Of a stretch of 64,000 nt of DNA, positions 48,382-60,050 are shown in pieces. A program made the position numbers and the translations under genes. Location: NCBI GenBank assembly GCA_947652605.1, contig OX393582.1, positions 10,130,544-10,194,543 on the forward strand, given 5' to 3'. The notes beneath the pieces are model-generated. The model was not told where the DNA came from and did no database searches. It was given only the letters and a program-made list of their open reading frames with translations. The stretch's first letter is position 1. Every line of letters starts with the position of its first letter. Source of the stretch: Elmis aenea. Lineage: Eukaryota > Arthropoda > Insecta > Coleoptera > Elmidae.

Positions 48382-49722
48382 GTTGTCTTTCTACCTATTT
48401 GGCGCAACGTGTATTGCATAAATTACTGATGTTAAAAAAAAAACTGTTCCATAGCACTATAAGATTTTCTTTTGAAGTATAAAAACTTCCAATTTGTAGT
48501 ATATTAAAGTTTTTGATCCATTCACGAAATCTCTGTTAAGCTTACGTTATTTTTGAAATACTCTCATATTTTTCACGTCTCCCTTCGTGTTCATCTCGAT
48601 GATTACATATTTAATACCTGCTTTAAATGCCTTTGGTACGAAATCCTTTTTATATGTAATCAAGCCGGTATTACTACACAAGATGAAACGCATAATATTC
48701 TATTACATAAAACATGTATCACATCCGGACGTTGAAAAGGAAGTTTGTTCATTCTGGTTGTAATCTCGTTGGGTCAGTTGCGAACGACAAACCGCTTTTG
48801 CCGTATTTAAAAGCTTAGCTGTCTGTTCCGATGAAGTACAAGCTCCAGGTAGCAAATCCCATAACCCGATTAGCACACATCATAATAGATCGATGGCGTA
48901 CGAACCGTCTGTGGCATTTGCCCCTACAAGTGGCACTTAAATCAACGCAGGTGGAGGTCTGCGCGTTGATTATATGGTAATAAGTACGAGGCGCCAGGTG
49001 ATGCATTGTTGATGCTAACTTTGTATAGTAATTTAATGAGGTAGTTGCCTCATGCGTACGCTGTTTTTTATTGTGCCTATTTGTATTCCTCGGGTTACTG
49101 TGTATGATACTTGAAAAACGAATGGGCGGCAATTGTCACTGATTTCTGAGTACATAAATTTCATTGTTTTTGGAAAATTTGTGACATGTGTTTGTTTTAT
49201 TCAAATGGGGAATCAATTGAAAGTAAACGAGAAGAAATAGGTATAGCGTATTGTATTTAATTCATTGAATTTTGGGTACCTAGAAATGTAATTTATTATG
49301 CTAACAGAATGTCAGTCTGCGTGTTTTACGTTGGTGTGCAAAAGTACGCTTTTCACACTACCGAGAAGCCTAAATTAAAATATTTCTGTCGCTGGCTTTA
49401 TCCATAACACTAACACTAAATAGTTATTATCTAGTTATTTTTTTTATTGATGGTTATAACAACAGACAATTGTATAGCTCATTTTATTAAATAATTCAAT
49501 AAAAAACTTGTTTGGAAACGCGTCAATGAAATCTGATAAAGAAAAACTAAAATAATAAAAGTATTTATTTGGATACGTCCTTGATAAATTGAGCTGGTGA
49601 GCGGATTCTTCTTTTCCTACATTTTATTAGGTGGCACCTATATGCTGGGTGGTTATACAGACGGCAAGTACAGTCCTCCTCTGCATGATGGAAGTGTGGT
49701 TTGTTACATATTAGATGGTGAT
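48382..49722. other. No recognised gene; one 105-residue frame
   Basis: A minus-strand frame at 48815-49132 (105 residues, His/Thr/Arg-rich, starting MPPIRFSSIIHSNPRNTNRH) is long for such AT-rich DNA, and the region is less AT-rich than its surroundings. I recognise no domain. It could be chance or an exon of an unknown gene. Confidence 0.35.
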
Positions 49723-49880
49723 TAGTGTTGCCACGAGACGAGACGAGACGAGATTTATCCATTCTCGATCTCGATTTCGAAAATTCTCGAAAGTTAAATC
49801 TCAATCTCGATCTCGAAAATTCTCGAACGTGCAATCTCGATCTCGAATTCGAGAATCTCGAGTCTCGAATTTTAAGTACG
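49723..49880 (+). mobile_element. Terminal part of a hAT-like element with TCTCGA arrays
   Basis: TAGTGTTGCCACGAGACGAG begins the segment. It is followed by many TCTCGA/TCGAGA motifs, GAAAATTCTCGAA repeats and the palindromes CTCGAATTCGAG and TCTCGAGA. The opposite end was not found, so this is inferred by analogy with 47431-48373 and 55277-55768. The 86- and 113-residue frames across it are repeat artefacts. Confidence 0.5.
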
Positions 49881-50256
49881 TGCGAACCGAATTGATACAC
49901 TTGCAAAGCTTCAACTCCTTGATGATATACAGAAAGAACCTTAGCCTTTGGGGTCTGATTGCTTATTTAAATTAGATAAACACCTGACTTTATTAATACA
50001 AAATTAATATAATCTTGATATAGAAACACAAAAAGTGCAACAACTGTGAAAAATCTTAGATCACGAAAAAAATGGGTAACTTAAAACATTTAGAATCAAT
50101 ACAATACAATTCCATAACTTTTATAATACTAGATAAAAACATGCAGTTTTCTTTTTTCAAAGTATTTCAACAGTTTTATTCAACTATTTTATGAGTTATA
50201 CCTATTTTAAATTTCGCAATAACTACATATTATGAGAGGATTAATCTAATAGTAAG

Positions 50257-50346
50257 TGATTAATCGGCCGATCAATCGGAAATTGGCCTATAAGCTAACA
50301 CCGATTATTCGAAAATTTGTCAATTTTCTTATGGATGCATGCCTAA
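50257..50346 (-). mobile_element. Possible hAT-like end with GATTAATCGGCC motif
   Basis: The inverse reads AGGCATGCATCCATAAG..., followed by CGAATAATCGG and GATTGATCGGCCGATTAATC near the inner side. This resembles a hAT end with GATTAATCGG subterminal palindromes. The partner end is not found. Confidence 0.35.
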
Positions 50347-51470
50347 TCATATCTTCCAATTTAATTATTTACAGTAGCAAGAAGTAACACATTTATATTA
50401 TTCGAATTCGCTTTCAGTTTTAAACTATCAAATGCAAAATCTTGAATTTTTTTACCACATACAAATCACGACATGATTCTTTTACATTGAAAGAATCGAA
50501 GCACTTTTAATTTGCACCTTAATGTTTTTATTAATAATGTGGTGATAACAAACTTTCATATTCACCACACATGTAATTAACTATAAATTCAAAATTATGC
50601 ACCATATTTATTTATCTAATCTTTTCGTATGTTTTTACAGTTAAACATACTCGATGGACTTAAATAACTGTGTGCATGTAAAAATATGGCAAATTAAAAA
50701 ACATTAAATAACAAAACTACCCGGAATTAAATTGATACTAATAGGTAGTGTTGTTAAAATTGCAAAATCTCTTCTTTTAATAAGAACCACTAGACTTGAA
50801 CTTTTCAAATTACGTTCTATGCCTCTTGCAACTTTACTTTTCTATTAAGGAAGCTGCTTTTACATTGTATCTGAAATAGTCAGTTAATTAAACTGGAATC
50901 GAGAACCGAGAATAGTAACTATTTACATCTTGTTCTTGCAAGGCAACCATGTTCCGGTCACGTCATGTTAATGTTGCATTGCTTGTTGTGTAAGCACACA
51001 GAATTCAAGCTGAAAGCGTAGTACGGACGGGATAGGCAACATATTTCATCTAGAAAAATAAACGCGTTCCTAATCTTCGCTTGCGTTTGTCTTTTGAAAA
51101 TAGAGAAGTATGCAGGCAGAGAGGTTTTCAGCTTTGTAATTTTAAGGATGAAAGATTTTAAAAACACAACGAAACTTTTAATGATATAATTTATGTTTGT
51201 TAACATTGCGATGCAATGGATGATATAGTATTTAGGGAAATGTGCAAAATTGTATAGTTTATAATAGAAATTAAATGAGACGGAAAACTACAGCGACTGT
51301 AATTTCGTTAAATTAAAATGGAAAATATTTACCAAAAAGTTGTGCATAGCATTTTATATAGTAACTGAAATGTCCAATAAGTTGTATGTGTGTGTATGCG
51401 ATAACTTTTGAACTTAACAACATTAGTAAGAATTTGTTTGAAATAAGTTCATTAGCTATTCTACTGTTAG
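50347..51470. other. No gene recognised
   Basis: AT-rich unique DNA. Only short frames. Confidence 0.4.
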
Positions 51471-53760
51471 CTATTCTTCTTCTTCTTAATCGGGTTCCCT
51501 TGTACCTTTCGGTGTCGAGGTATTTTTCCCAGTTCTTGATTATGTTTCTCCATATTTGTCTATCATTGCCTAACTTGAGGACTTTTTCCCAGCTGACTCC
51601 TTTTTCTTTTAGTCTATTTCTTACTTAGTTTTCCCATTTTGCTCTTGGTCTTCCTCTTCATCTTTTTTTCTCAATCTGTATTGCTTACGTGCTTTTTGGC
51701 ATGCGTAGAAGATGTCCCAGCCCAGACATCTAAATTGGTTTGTCTCCATATTTTTCTTTATGTCTTTCACTTCTAGTTTTTTTCTGATCTTATTGTTTCT
51801 TATCTTATCAAAGAGTCTACATCCTTCAATTCTTCCCATAAATATCATCTCCTACGTCTGTAACCTTAGTTTTTGATTTCTCGTTAGTGCCTAAGTGTCT
51901 GAACTATAAGAATTTGTACGCATACTGGAATAAATTCCGCGTCTTAGTTTCTTTTAGAGACCTCTCTCTTACTTATCAAGCATTTATTTGTGGGGTGATA
52001 AAATTTCGTCGCTGTAGCTGTTTTGTTATTCAGCTCTTGTTCCAATTTACCGTTATCTGCAATTATTGTTCCTAAATATCAACAATTCGATCTTCATTTA
52101 GTATAGACTGATTGAAACCGTCACATGATTCTTTGTTATCACCATAGTCTTTGTCTTTTTTATATTTATGCTGCTATTGTTTCTTCTTGTCTGCCCAAAC
52201 ATCAATTTTTTTGCCAGGTATTTTCTTTTTTAGCTAATAGCACCACGTCATTTGCAAAAGCCTGTCCTGATAAACGTATGGGTTTTAGTTTATTTCGTCA
52301 ATAGTAGTCTTTCTTTGTATTTTTTTTGCATTTTCTTTGCACCCCTTAAAATTATTTAACTATTGGTATTATAAAAAGCAGTAGACTTTGAGTGTCCTCT
52401 TGTTTTTTTAGATTGTCCCACCCTCCTTACTTTCTTTCAATACTTTCCAAATCCTTTCCTTTGGCACTCTATCAGAGGCTTAAGTCAAATCAATCAAACA
52501 CAGATATAACGTCTTTGAATGTTCCATTGTTTTGTTAAAGTAAAAATCAGGTCCAGGGTGCTTCTACCCTGTCTAAAGCTGCATTGTGCCTCTTCAATTG
52601 CGTTCAAAATGTTTCCTTAATATCTCCTCTAGAATTCTTTCATATATTCTCTTTTTTTCATTTAAAAGTGATATGCCTTTATAATTTTTGCATGCTTACT
52701 ATTACCAGTGTTGCATTTAGGTAATATAACAGACACCTTCCAGTAAGTACTTTGGTATTTCTTTTTCTTGTCAAACTTCATTTACTATTCTTACCAGGGA
52801 AGGTCACGATATGTTGTCGCTGGAATCTTATCAAGGCTGTGTTTATTGCATAGAGAACATCAAAACTAAATGTTTTGCAGAGTTATACGTGCCACAGGCC
52901 ATTTCCTTCGGAAAAATTGAGGAAAAACTGAAAAGTTGATTAATAACAGTAATTTTTTGCGATCGCGTTGGCCATGAAACCATCAGAGATAAAATCTAAA
53001 TTCTTCTATTTACCAATTCGCGCATCCTTTGCAAGTAAAATGGTTCAAAGTTTTTAAAAATTCTTAAACGGTTCCGCAGGAAAACGTCAAAAACGAAACC
53101 CCTGCAAAAGCGCTATGATTTCAGAAGTTGTTTAACTAAATCTATGCGACTTACATAGACGTATAATAAAGGAGAAACCGCTTTTACAAGGACCTCGTTT
53201 TTCGCGTTTTTCTTCGAATCCGTTTAAGATTTTTTCAAAAAATTTGCACTATTTTACTTGCAAAGGATGCGCGAATTGGTAAATAGAAGAATTTTGCTTG
53301 TATCTTTGACGATTTCATAGCTAACGCGATCCTAAAAATTACCTTTGTTAGCATCGCATGTTCCCTCCATCTATGTCCATGTGCCTAATAGTTTTGGGTA
53401 AAATACTGTCATGTCCAGTTGCTTCTCCAATTTTTAATTTATGTGTGGCTTTATACAACCCTACTTCATTTATTTCTTGTTCATATTCTTGTTTATTTGC
53501 TTCTTTTTTCCCATAATTTATTATATTGTCATTTTTCAATAACTTCTTCAAATAATTTCCCCATCTTTCTATGATTTATTTCTCAGTTGTCAGTAATTTA
53601 TATTTGTTCATTATTTGTTTTAACGTTTGGTTTATAACTTTCCTACATTTTTTTAATACTTTGTAGAAAAGTTTTTCCTTGCTCGTAGTGTTTTTCCAAT
53701 CTTTTGCCAAAGACTTTCCAAGTCTTCGTTTTTGTTTCTAACACAATCCGATTGGCCTCT
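51471..53760 (-). pseudogene. Eroded LINE pol, minus strand, split by a foldback element
   Basis: Read from high to low coordinates. WQKIGKTLRARKNFSTKY lies near 53700, and KLKIGEATGHDSILPKTIRH (RT motif 1) at 53348-53551. The foldback element at 52790-53350 follows. Next is FRQGRSTLDLIFTLTKQ near 52570, then a decayed D-containing motif, and the tail region KIRKKLEVKDIKKNMETNQF near 51770 with LGWDIF in place of LGHV. The 3' terminus is GATTAAGAAGAAGAAG at 51475-51490, a short simple-repeat tail instead of poly-A. Many stops and shifts. Copies of its 3' part lie at 29650, 36678 and 55070. Confidence 0.78.
52790..53350. mobile_element. Foldback element, copy 1 (right arm truncated)
   Basis: Starts CTTACCAGGGAAGGTCACGA at 52790. 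The left arm (to about 53110) pairs with about 53190-53350, sharing ACTTGCAAAGGATGCGCGAA. Compared with 60093-60821 the right arm lacks its outer about 150 bp. It is inserted in the LINE relic between RT motif 1 and the RST motif, so it is younger than that LINE. Confidence 0.8.
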
Positions 53761-53862
53761 TCTCTTTGTTGTAAAAAATATATTACAAACTAATTTTATT
53801 TTTTTAACATTTTCTAAACCAATTCTTTAGGGTTTTTTAAGTATTACAAAAACAGTTTAAAT

Positions 53863-54266
53863 CAGGGTTTGGAGCGAAGCTCTGAGCTGGAGCACGGAGC
53901 AATGGGTTTTCGCCCGGAGCAGGAGCGGAGTCCGGAGAAAATAATTTTGATTGCTCCACTGCTCCAGTTTATTATGTACAATTTAAAAAAAAAACTCATT
54001 TTTTTTTAACATTTGAAGATCAATAACTTGTTTTTTCAAACATTTATTTAACCACTCGTTTGTTAGGGTTAAATATTGTTATTTTTGAGCAACTTCTACA
54101 TATCCGATAAAATTAAAACGTTTTAAAAACAATTTTTTTAATCCAAAAACTTTTTTTAAAAATGATAACAATATTTGGAGCATGGAGCCGAGCTGGAGCA
54201 GGCATTTTAATGCCGGAACGGAACTGGAGCGGAACAATTAAAAAATTTGACTGCTCCAAACCCCTG
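53863..54266. mobile_element. hAT-like element with GGAGC arrays (404 bp)
   Basis: The ends are CAGGGTTTGGAGC and, inverted, CAGGGGTTTGGAGC. GGAGC recurs many times near the left end and again near the right, with a few inverted GCTCC copies. The flanks GTTTAAAT (53855-53862) and CTTTAAAT (54269-54276) agree in 7 of 8 if the right border is 2 bp further out, an imperfect target duplication. A related fragment lies at 29315-29490. No transposase. Confidence 0.8.
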
Positions 54267-54276
54267 GTCTTTAAAT

Positions 54277-55069
54277 TACAGCTATTTAAATAATTTTAAT
54301 ACAAAAATCGTTTTTAATACAATCCTATTTCAGTGTGTGAAAATTCATTTAATATCAGCTTTGTGGTATAATTTTCATGACCACGTGTCCAACAAATGAC
54401 ATCGTAATAGCTTTTATTAACCATCAGCGGCAATGTGTTAAGTTAATATTCTCCGTTTTGACAAATGGTAAATTAAATTTTCACGACATAATTGCCTGAC
54501 ATAGGTTTGTAAACTGTAACAAAGGAATTAAATTTTATTGTACAACTTCATACCGAGCGCTTATCAGATAATTGCTTTGAAGCTCACGATCGCTGTATAT
54601 GTAATGAAATAAATGTAAAAAAAAGTGTCCGCGCGTTAAGAGTTTCATAAAAATTGACGTACGAAGTGAATGTTATATTAAAATGCAAAAAAAGGTAGGA
54701 AATGTGGAATATTTGCCAGAAAGGAGTTCCGAGGAATGTCAATCAAAACCGGAGCTGATCCTTGGGATGTGCTGAAATGTTAAAAATGTGAGATTTAGTT
54801 ACGTGAGGGCTGTTTAAACGTTGACAGCAAAAGAAAGTCTGGGTGATAACATTTAATCTTTAATCTTTTTACTATAGTAACTAATATTATTTTGCTAGTA
54901 CGATATGTGGAACATTTTTATAACTTAATTCAACGCGAATTGTTCCAGAAAAAAAAGTATTTTTTATGTTTATTAAGGGCTTAAGAGGACGCTGAAGTAA
55001 GTTAAGAAGTCTTTCGTTATTCTGGACTATGGTCTTTATAAATCTTTTAACTAACATATAACCTTGACA
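54277..55069. other. No gene recognised
   Basis: AT-rich unique DNA without repeat partner or recognisable frame. Confidence 0.4.
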
Positions 55070-55101
55070 CCGAAAGGTACAAGAGGAACCGATTAAGAAG
55101 C
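55070..55101 (+). repeat. LINE 3' terminus fragment
   Basis: ACCTTGACACCGAAAGGTAC followed by CCGATTAAGAAG is the inverse of the plus-strand sequence at 51485-51525. It represents the last about 40 bp of that LINE family on the plus strand. Confidence 0.6.
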
Positions 55102-55276
55102 AGGAGAGGAATATACACTAATGATTTCATAGAAGATTAATGAATATTGAAGATATATTTGAAACAAAAGAAAGGTTTTGATTAGCTGAAAATAGGGTAT
55201 TATTGCAACGACAGCAAGATAATTTTATGTATTTTTATACTATGAGTAAGCCTGCAGGAAGCAGTAGTATTAAGAC

Positions 55277-55768
55277 CAGGGCATGAAACCGGTTTTTTAA
55301 ACCGGTTGGTTTAAAAAACCGGTTAACCTTTATTTTTTGTCCAAAATTGTGATTTTTAACCGAAACCGAAACCGTTATTTTTAAAGGCAAAAAAAACGGT
55401 AACCTTTAACCAAAATAATAAAAAACCGGTTTTTTAAACATATCTTTTTAATAAAAATTATTTTGAAAAAATACAAAATCTGTATTAAATGTGATTAGTT
55501 TACCAAAAGTAATTACTGAATGCTTGATAGTACATATATTATAAAATTATAAATAGATAATATCTTTTTATACTTTGCATTCCAAATCTGAATAATGTTA
55601 AAAACCGGTTAAATTAACCGGTTTTTTCAAAACCGGTTAAATTAACCGGGTTTTTTCAAAACCGGTTTTTTACGGAAAAAACCGGTTTTTCAACAAAAAC
55701 CGTTATAAAAATAAAGTTCTTAAATTCGGTTAACCGTTAACCAAAATTTTTTTCGGTTTCTAGCCCTG
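55277..55768. mobile_element. hAT-like element with AAACCGGTTT arrays (492 bp)
   Basis: The ends are CAGGGCATGAAACCG and, inverted, CAGGGCTAGAAACCG, with an exact 8-bp target duplication ATTAAGAC (55269-55276, 55769-55776). AAACCGGTTT and AACCGGTTAA-type palindromes are repeated at both sides (about 55290-55325 and 55598-55690). No coding frame. The clearest hAT call in this part of the window. Confidence 0.92.
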
Positions 55769-56139
55769 ATTAAGACACTGAACGTTGGTGGATTTCTGAA
55801 AATGTTTGTGAATATTTGTCATTAATAAAAATGCAGGTTCTGTTTAACATTATGAGGCAAAAATATACGTGAACGTGCTGCCTAACTTGCAGTTAATAAA
55901 AGATAATCATTATTTATCTTATACTAGTATCCTAGTATCAGGGTCAGAATTTACACTACATGTAAGAATTTCAAGATATAACAAATTATTTCCTGTATAA
56001 ATTATGTTTAACGGTACGTCTAAGCTTATTGCATACCGTCTTAAATTTTATGTCTAAATTCCTTAACCCAACTAAAATATTGTAAATTGTCAAACTGCAT
56101 TTGATATGTAAACAAGTAATTTTATTTTGATCACAAAAA

Positions 56140-56270
56140 TATACTGGCTAATTCAAATTCGAGGGCGATCAATGAGACCTCGGCTATGATAAAGATTGGG
56201 CATAGATTTCCTTTTGGCAAAGCTGCCTAATCTGTTGCTGAGTAATTCTATTAAAACCATTTTTAAATAC
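56140..56270 (+). mobile_element. Solo arm of a family A long-TIR element
   Basis: TACTGGCTAATTCAAATTCG, AGGGCGATCAATG, ACCTCGGCTATGATAA and GGCAAAGCTGCCTAA match the family A head and inner arm at 1676-1735 plus 2466-2520 with moderate divergence. No second arm nearby. Confidence 0.6.
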
Positions 56271-56470
56271 CTATCTAAGATTTACATGAAAAATTATAAA
56301 TCTAAAAAATGGATTTTATTATGCACAAAAACTTCCTAGTTCTGTTAAAAAAATTATTGCAACTTTATTTTCTGTTTGAGTTATATTAATAACAAATATT
56401 TCTACCAACGTGATGATACATTCTATGCGTTTTTTGGCTGTGATAATACTTTTTTGTTAAATCATGTGAG

Positions 56471-57649
56471 AAAGGGTTGTCAAAATTCGATGGGATTACA
56501 TGGGTATCTCGCTTAATAGTCAATAATAGAGAAACGGTTAAATAACCAAAAATGTGCAGTTTTTTGAGAAAAACTCAGACATGTTTTTAGAAATATTTCA
56601 TCATTTTCGGTTTTTGAGTAATTAGAAAAAAGTGTTTTTTTGTCATAAGTATTAATAATGTGTCATATCTTCGTTATTGTTGTAAATATTGAAAAAAAAT
56701 ATATTAAGATTATTTTTTAATATTTTTATGTAGAATTCGATTATGCTAATACAAAAAAAATTACGCTCGCCATAAAAAAGTTATGACACAAACTTGTTTT
56801 GTTTTTGTTTTCACAGCCTACTATAATTTAAAAAAAAAAACTAAAACACCTTCGTAACTTTGTATTATTGAAAATATGGAATGACAAAAAAATAAGGAGT
56901 TTAAATGGATCTTAGCCAACTATAGCTTCCATTAAAAAAATGTAAGTTTGTGTTATAACCTTCTAACGGCGAGCGTAATTTTTTTTATTTTAGTTTAATC
57001 GAATTCTACATAAATACATCTAAAAATAATCTTCCTACATTTTTTCAATATTTACAACAATAACGAAGATATGACATTATTAACACGTTAGGCGCCATTT
57101 GTATCCATATGGATACAAATCATTTTGGCCCAATGGGCCACCTGTATCCATTTGGATACAGCAGCCTACATTTAAATTCGGTTGCCTGTATTACATGTAT
57201 TACATATAACTAAACCAGAAAAGGTTTAAGGATGGCCCGGTGGAACAGAAAACCTTGGTGGTCACGACTTTTTACCCACATTGATATTAAAAAAAAAAAG
57301 TTTTATGATACAAAGTTATTCACACAAAAAAAAATTAAAAACTGGTTAAAATGTTATTATTTTGTTGTGATTTTTTTTTATATTACTTAAGGGCCATTTA
57401 GAAACGTTAATTTAAAAAAAAAATTGTTGGCCAGAAAAACCTACTTTTTTTTAACATGGTGGCGCTTAACGTGTTAATATGACAAAAAAGCACTTTCTTC
57501 TAATAACTCAAAAACCGAAAATGATGAAATATTTCTAAAAACGGTTTTTTTCTCAAAATACTGCACATTTAGGGTAATATAACCGTTTCTCTATCTTGAA
57601 TATTAAGCGAGATACCCATGTAATCCCATCGAATTTGGACCACCCTGTA
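56471..57649. mobile_element. Long-TIR element family C, carrying a piggyBac copy
   Basis: The left arm (56471 to about 56780) pairs with the right arm (about 56960-57649) once 57084-57473 is removed. The right end inverted reads ACAGGGTGGTCCAAATTCGA and shares GGGATTACATGGGTATCTCG with the left end. The arms also share CATTTTCGGTTTTTGAGTAA-like and TACGCTCGCC-like blocks. The centre includes A-rich DNA with no long frame. Same head design as families A and B, different body. Confidence 0.82.
57084..57473. mobile_element. piggyBac-like miniature element (390 bp)
   Basis: The inverted ends CACGTTAGGCGCCA and CACGTTAAGCGCCA are bordered by TTAA at 57080-57083 and 57474-57477. Just inside the left end are a perfect 24-bp palindrome centred on CCATATGG (57097-57120), TGGCCCAATGGGCCA (57126-57140), and CTGTATCCA facing TGGATACAG (57142-57161). 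It has no transposase frame. It sits in the right arm of family C; the left arm (about 56640-56665) shows the empty site. Confidence 0.9.
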
Positions 57650-59806
57650 GAGCCAAAAACTTAAAATTTCATTTTTGTAGTTCATACAAAAACGATTGCA
57701 GATATCTGAAATATTCTTATCCTTGAACGGTCGTCCCCTAATAATATTGCAACTGTATGCAAACCTGACCACTATAAAACGAGTTGAAATCATAATACGT
57801 AAATACGAAACTTAATGTCTAACTGACAATAGTTATTTGTATAATGAGAACGAAATGTAATACTTTGCAGCGCCAAAGTTGAAGCCCGAGACGTAGTCGA
57901 GGGCAGCAAACTGCTTTTTTTGTCTACAAACATGTACCACATGCAATTTAACATTTTTTATATGTTAACAAGTTGTGTACTTGCTGTTTGATCATAGAAA
58001 ACAATTTTTAAGTCTTAATATAAAAATATCCTTGTATAGTACCTCTCCTGATAAACTATAATTGGACTGTTTTAAGCATTCCTAAACGATTAGATTATGG
58101 AAACGCAATTTTCATGAAGCTAATATGCAATATTATAGTATTTATCAAAATCAGTAGAATCAATAAAATATTTTTTTAGTAAGAATGAATATTGCCAAGT
58201 AAATTAAAATATAATCAAATACCTATTGTTATACCATTTTTCAATTAGTGTCGCCCAAAGTGTTAACGTCAGCGCTGTATAAGCAACTGCCTCTTTATTT
58301 AAAGCTCTCAAAGGATAATCCGTTAATTCTTTTGTTTCTTTCTGTTCTTTGTTTTACACTGGAATTTTGTCAAAGTTGATTAAATGTTTTTATTGAAAGA
58401 GTTTTCTGCAAGGGCGGGTCTGTCTCCTGGGTTTAATTTTATATGTCACTTCTGTTCTTCAATCGTGGGCCAATACTTCTCTACATTTAATCCCTCGAAC
58501 TGCAAATTATTAACCAATCTGCGAAATGTGTGGTTAGATATTTAACAACCGGAAGCTTAAACTGCAATTTTTCAGACTTTTAAGGTATTGGATCAGAAAT
58601 ATTTATTGATTTAAGTACCGTAAACACCATTAGCTTATTAAAAGTGCTGTGTGTTGACACTTGTAATTGAGAGTATCGGTTTCCAGACGATATATAATAA
58701 AATGATGTCGATATGTTTGTGTATTATAAAAATACAGAGGAAAATTCATTTCTTGGTAATTGATTAGTTTCATGCCTTATAATATAAGATATGAAACTTA
58801 TATGTATACATTGAGGCAGCTTTTTAGGTCTTTAATGAAAATAACATTGCTCATTCTAGTTCCTTAATTACTGTAATTTTTTTATCTATCAGCAGTTCCT
58901 CACTAGAATCAAAAACGGATTTACCATTGTTGTAAAAATTACATACTCCTATAAATTATGAATAATATGGATTAAGCGACTAAGCGTTCCTTTGTTACCT
59001 TTTGTGTAAACATTGTCCATCTTGTAGCGACAAAAACTAGATGAAAAATATCTATTGCTAGTCAATTTCATTCAAATTTCTTACAGATCTGTAAGAATGT
59101 ACCTTTGTCAGCGTGGGTGATAAATAGACCTTCCTGAAACTTGCTTAGCACGTTTAGTAATTGCTTTCGCGGTCCTTCAAGATAGCCAAGAATAGTAGTT
59201 TCACTGACACGAGGTCTGCATTTCGTGAATTGATGGTCGACAGCAGACGCCGCACATTCATGCCACATTTTTCACCTCAATTTGTTTAGCCACTTACATG
59301 TCGGTAGGAAAACACACAAAACCCACTTGGGCTGTTGTTACATTGACAGCTGTCAAATGTAAAACGCATTGGTGTTGTTAACAGTGAAGAGCAGATACAC
59401 GATAGATTGGAGTTTGATTTGTGTGCCATGGCTAAAAAACAAGTGGTGTTGTATTTGTTATCTTTCGATGTACACATCCTTATTTCTGTTACCTAAAAAC
59501 ATGACAAATACTTTACTTTTTTTTTGTAGCTAATTTAACTTATTTAATAGGACTTCATCGTTAATGTTTTGGAACGTAGCACATTTATATTAGTATCTAA
59601 TCATATACGGTGTATTTCAATATATTTTTTTGTAAGCACAAGTTACAAAGTCTGTTTGATGGGCAAAAATTTAAATAGTTTTGTGCTAATTACAAATAGA
59701 TTTTTAAAGTTAATTTAATAATTGGCGTTTAAGAAAATAAAACGAAAAATTTTGTTTCATAAAGTTTTTGTTTTTGAGATCATTGTAAAAAAATGTAAGC
59801 TTTAGA
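57650..59806. other. No recognised gene; one short frame at 59068-59268
   Basis: Mostly unique AT-rich DNA. The minus-strand frame 59068-59268 (66 residues; contains TTILGYLEGPRKQLLNVLSK) has more balanced composition and looks protein-like, but I cannot identify it. It might be an exon or an unrecognised TE fragment. Confidence 0.35.
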
Positions 59807-60022
59807 CAAGTGGTTCTCAAAGTGTTGTCCGCGGATCCCTGGGAGTTCCTGAATCCTTTTAAAGGGATCCCCCGAGCCTTTTATTATGTTTTAAAGTCAA
59901 CCAAATTTCTTTGCCAGGCTAAGTTAAAAACAAAATATTGTCTACAAAACAATTTATTAGGGTCCTCTATAAACTATTAATTTTGGAAGGGGTTCTCGGA
60001 GTAAAAAGTTTGTGATACACTG
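59807..60022. mobile_element. hAT-like element, eroded (216 bp)
   Basis: The left end CAAGTGGTTCTCAAAGTG and the right end, inverted CAGTGTATCACAAACTTTTT, are the familiar CAGTGGTTCTCAAA-type hAT termini with one early mutation on the left. GGGATCC motifs occur near the left (GCGGATCCCTGGG, AAAGGGATCCCCC). No matching 8-bp flanks remain. Confidence 0.6.
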
Positions 60023-60050
60023 CTATTGATTATAGATTGTAGAAGAGAAA

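Noticed and set aside
49565..49975. Arg/Ser-rich frames on both strands at 49565-49975
   Set aside because: They arise from the TCTCGA repeat array; an RS-domain protein is not supported.
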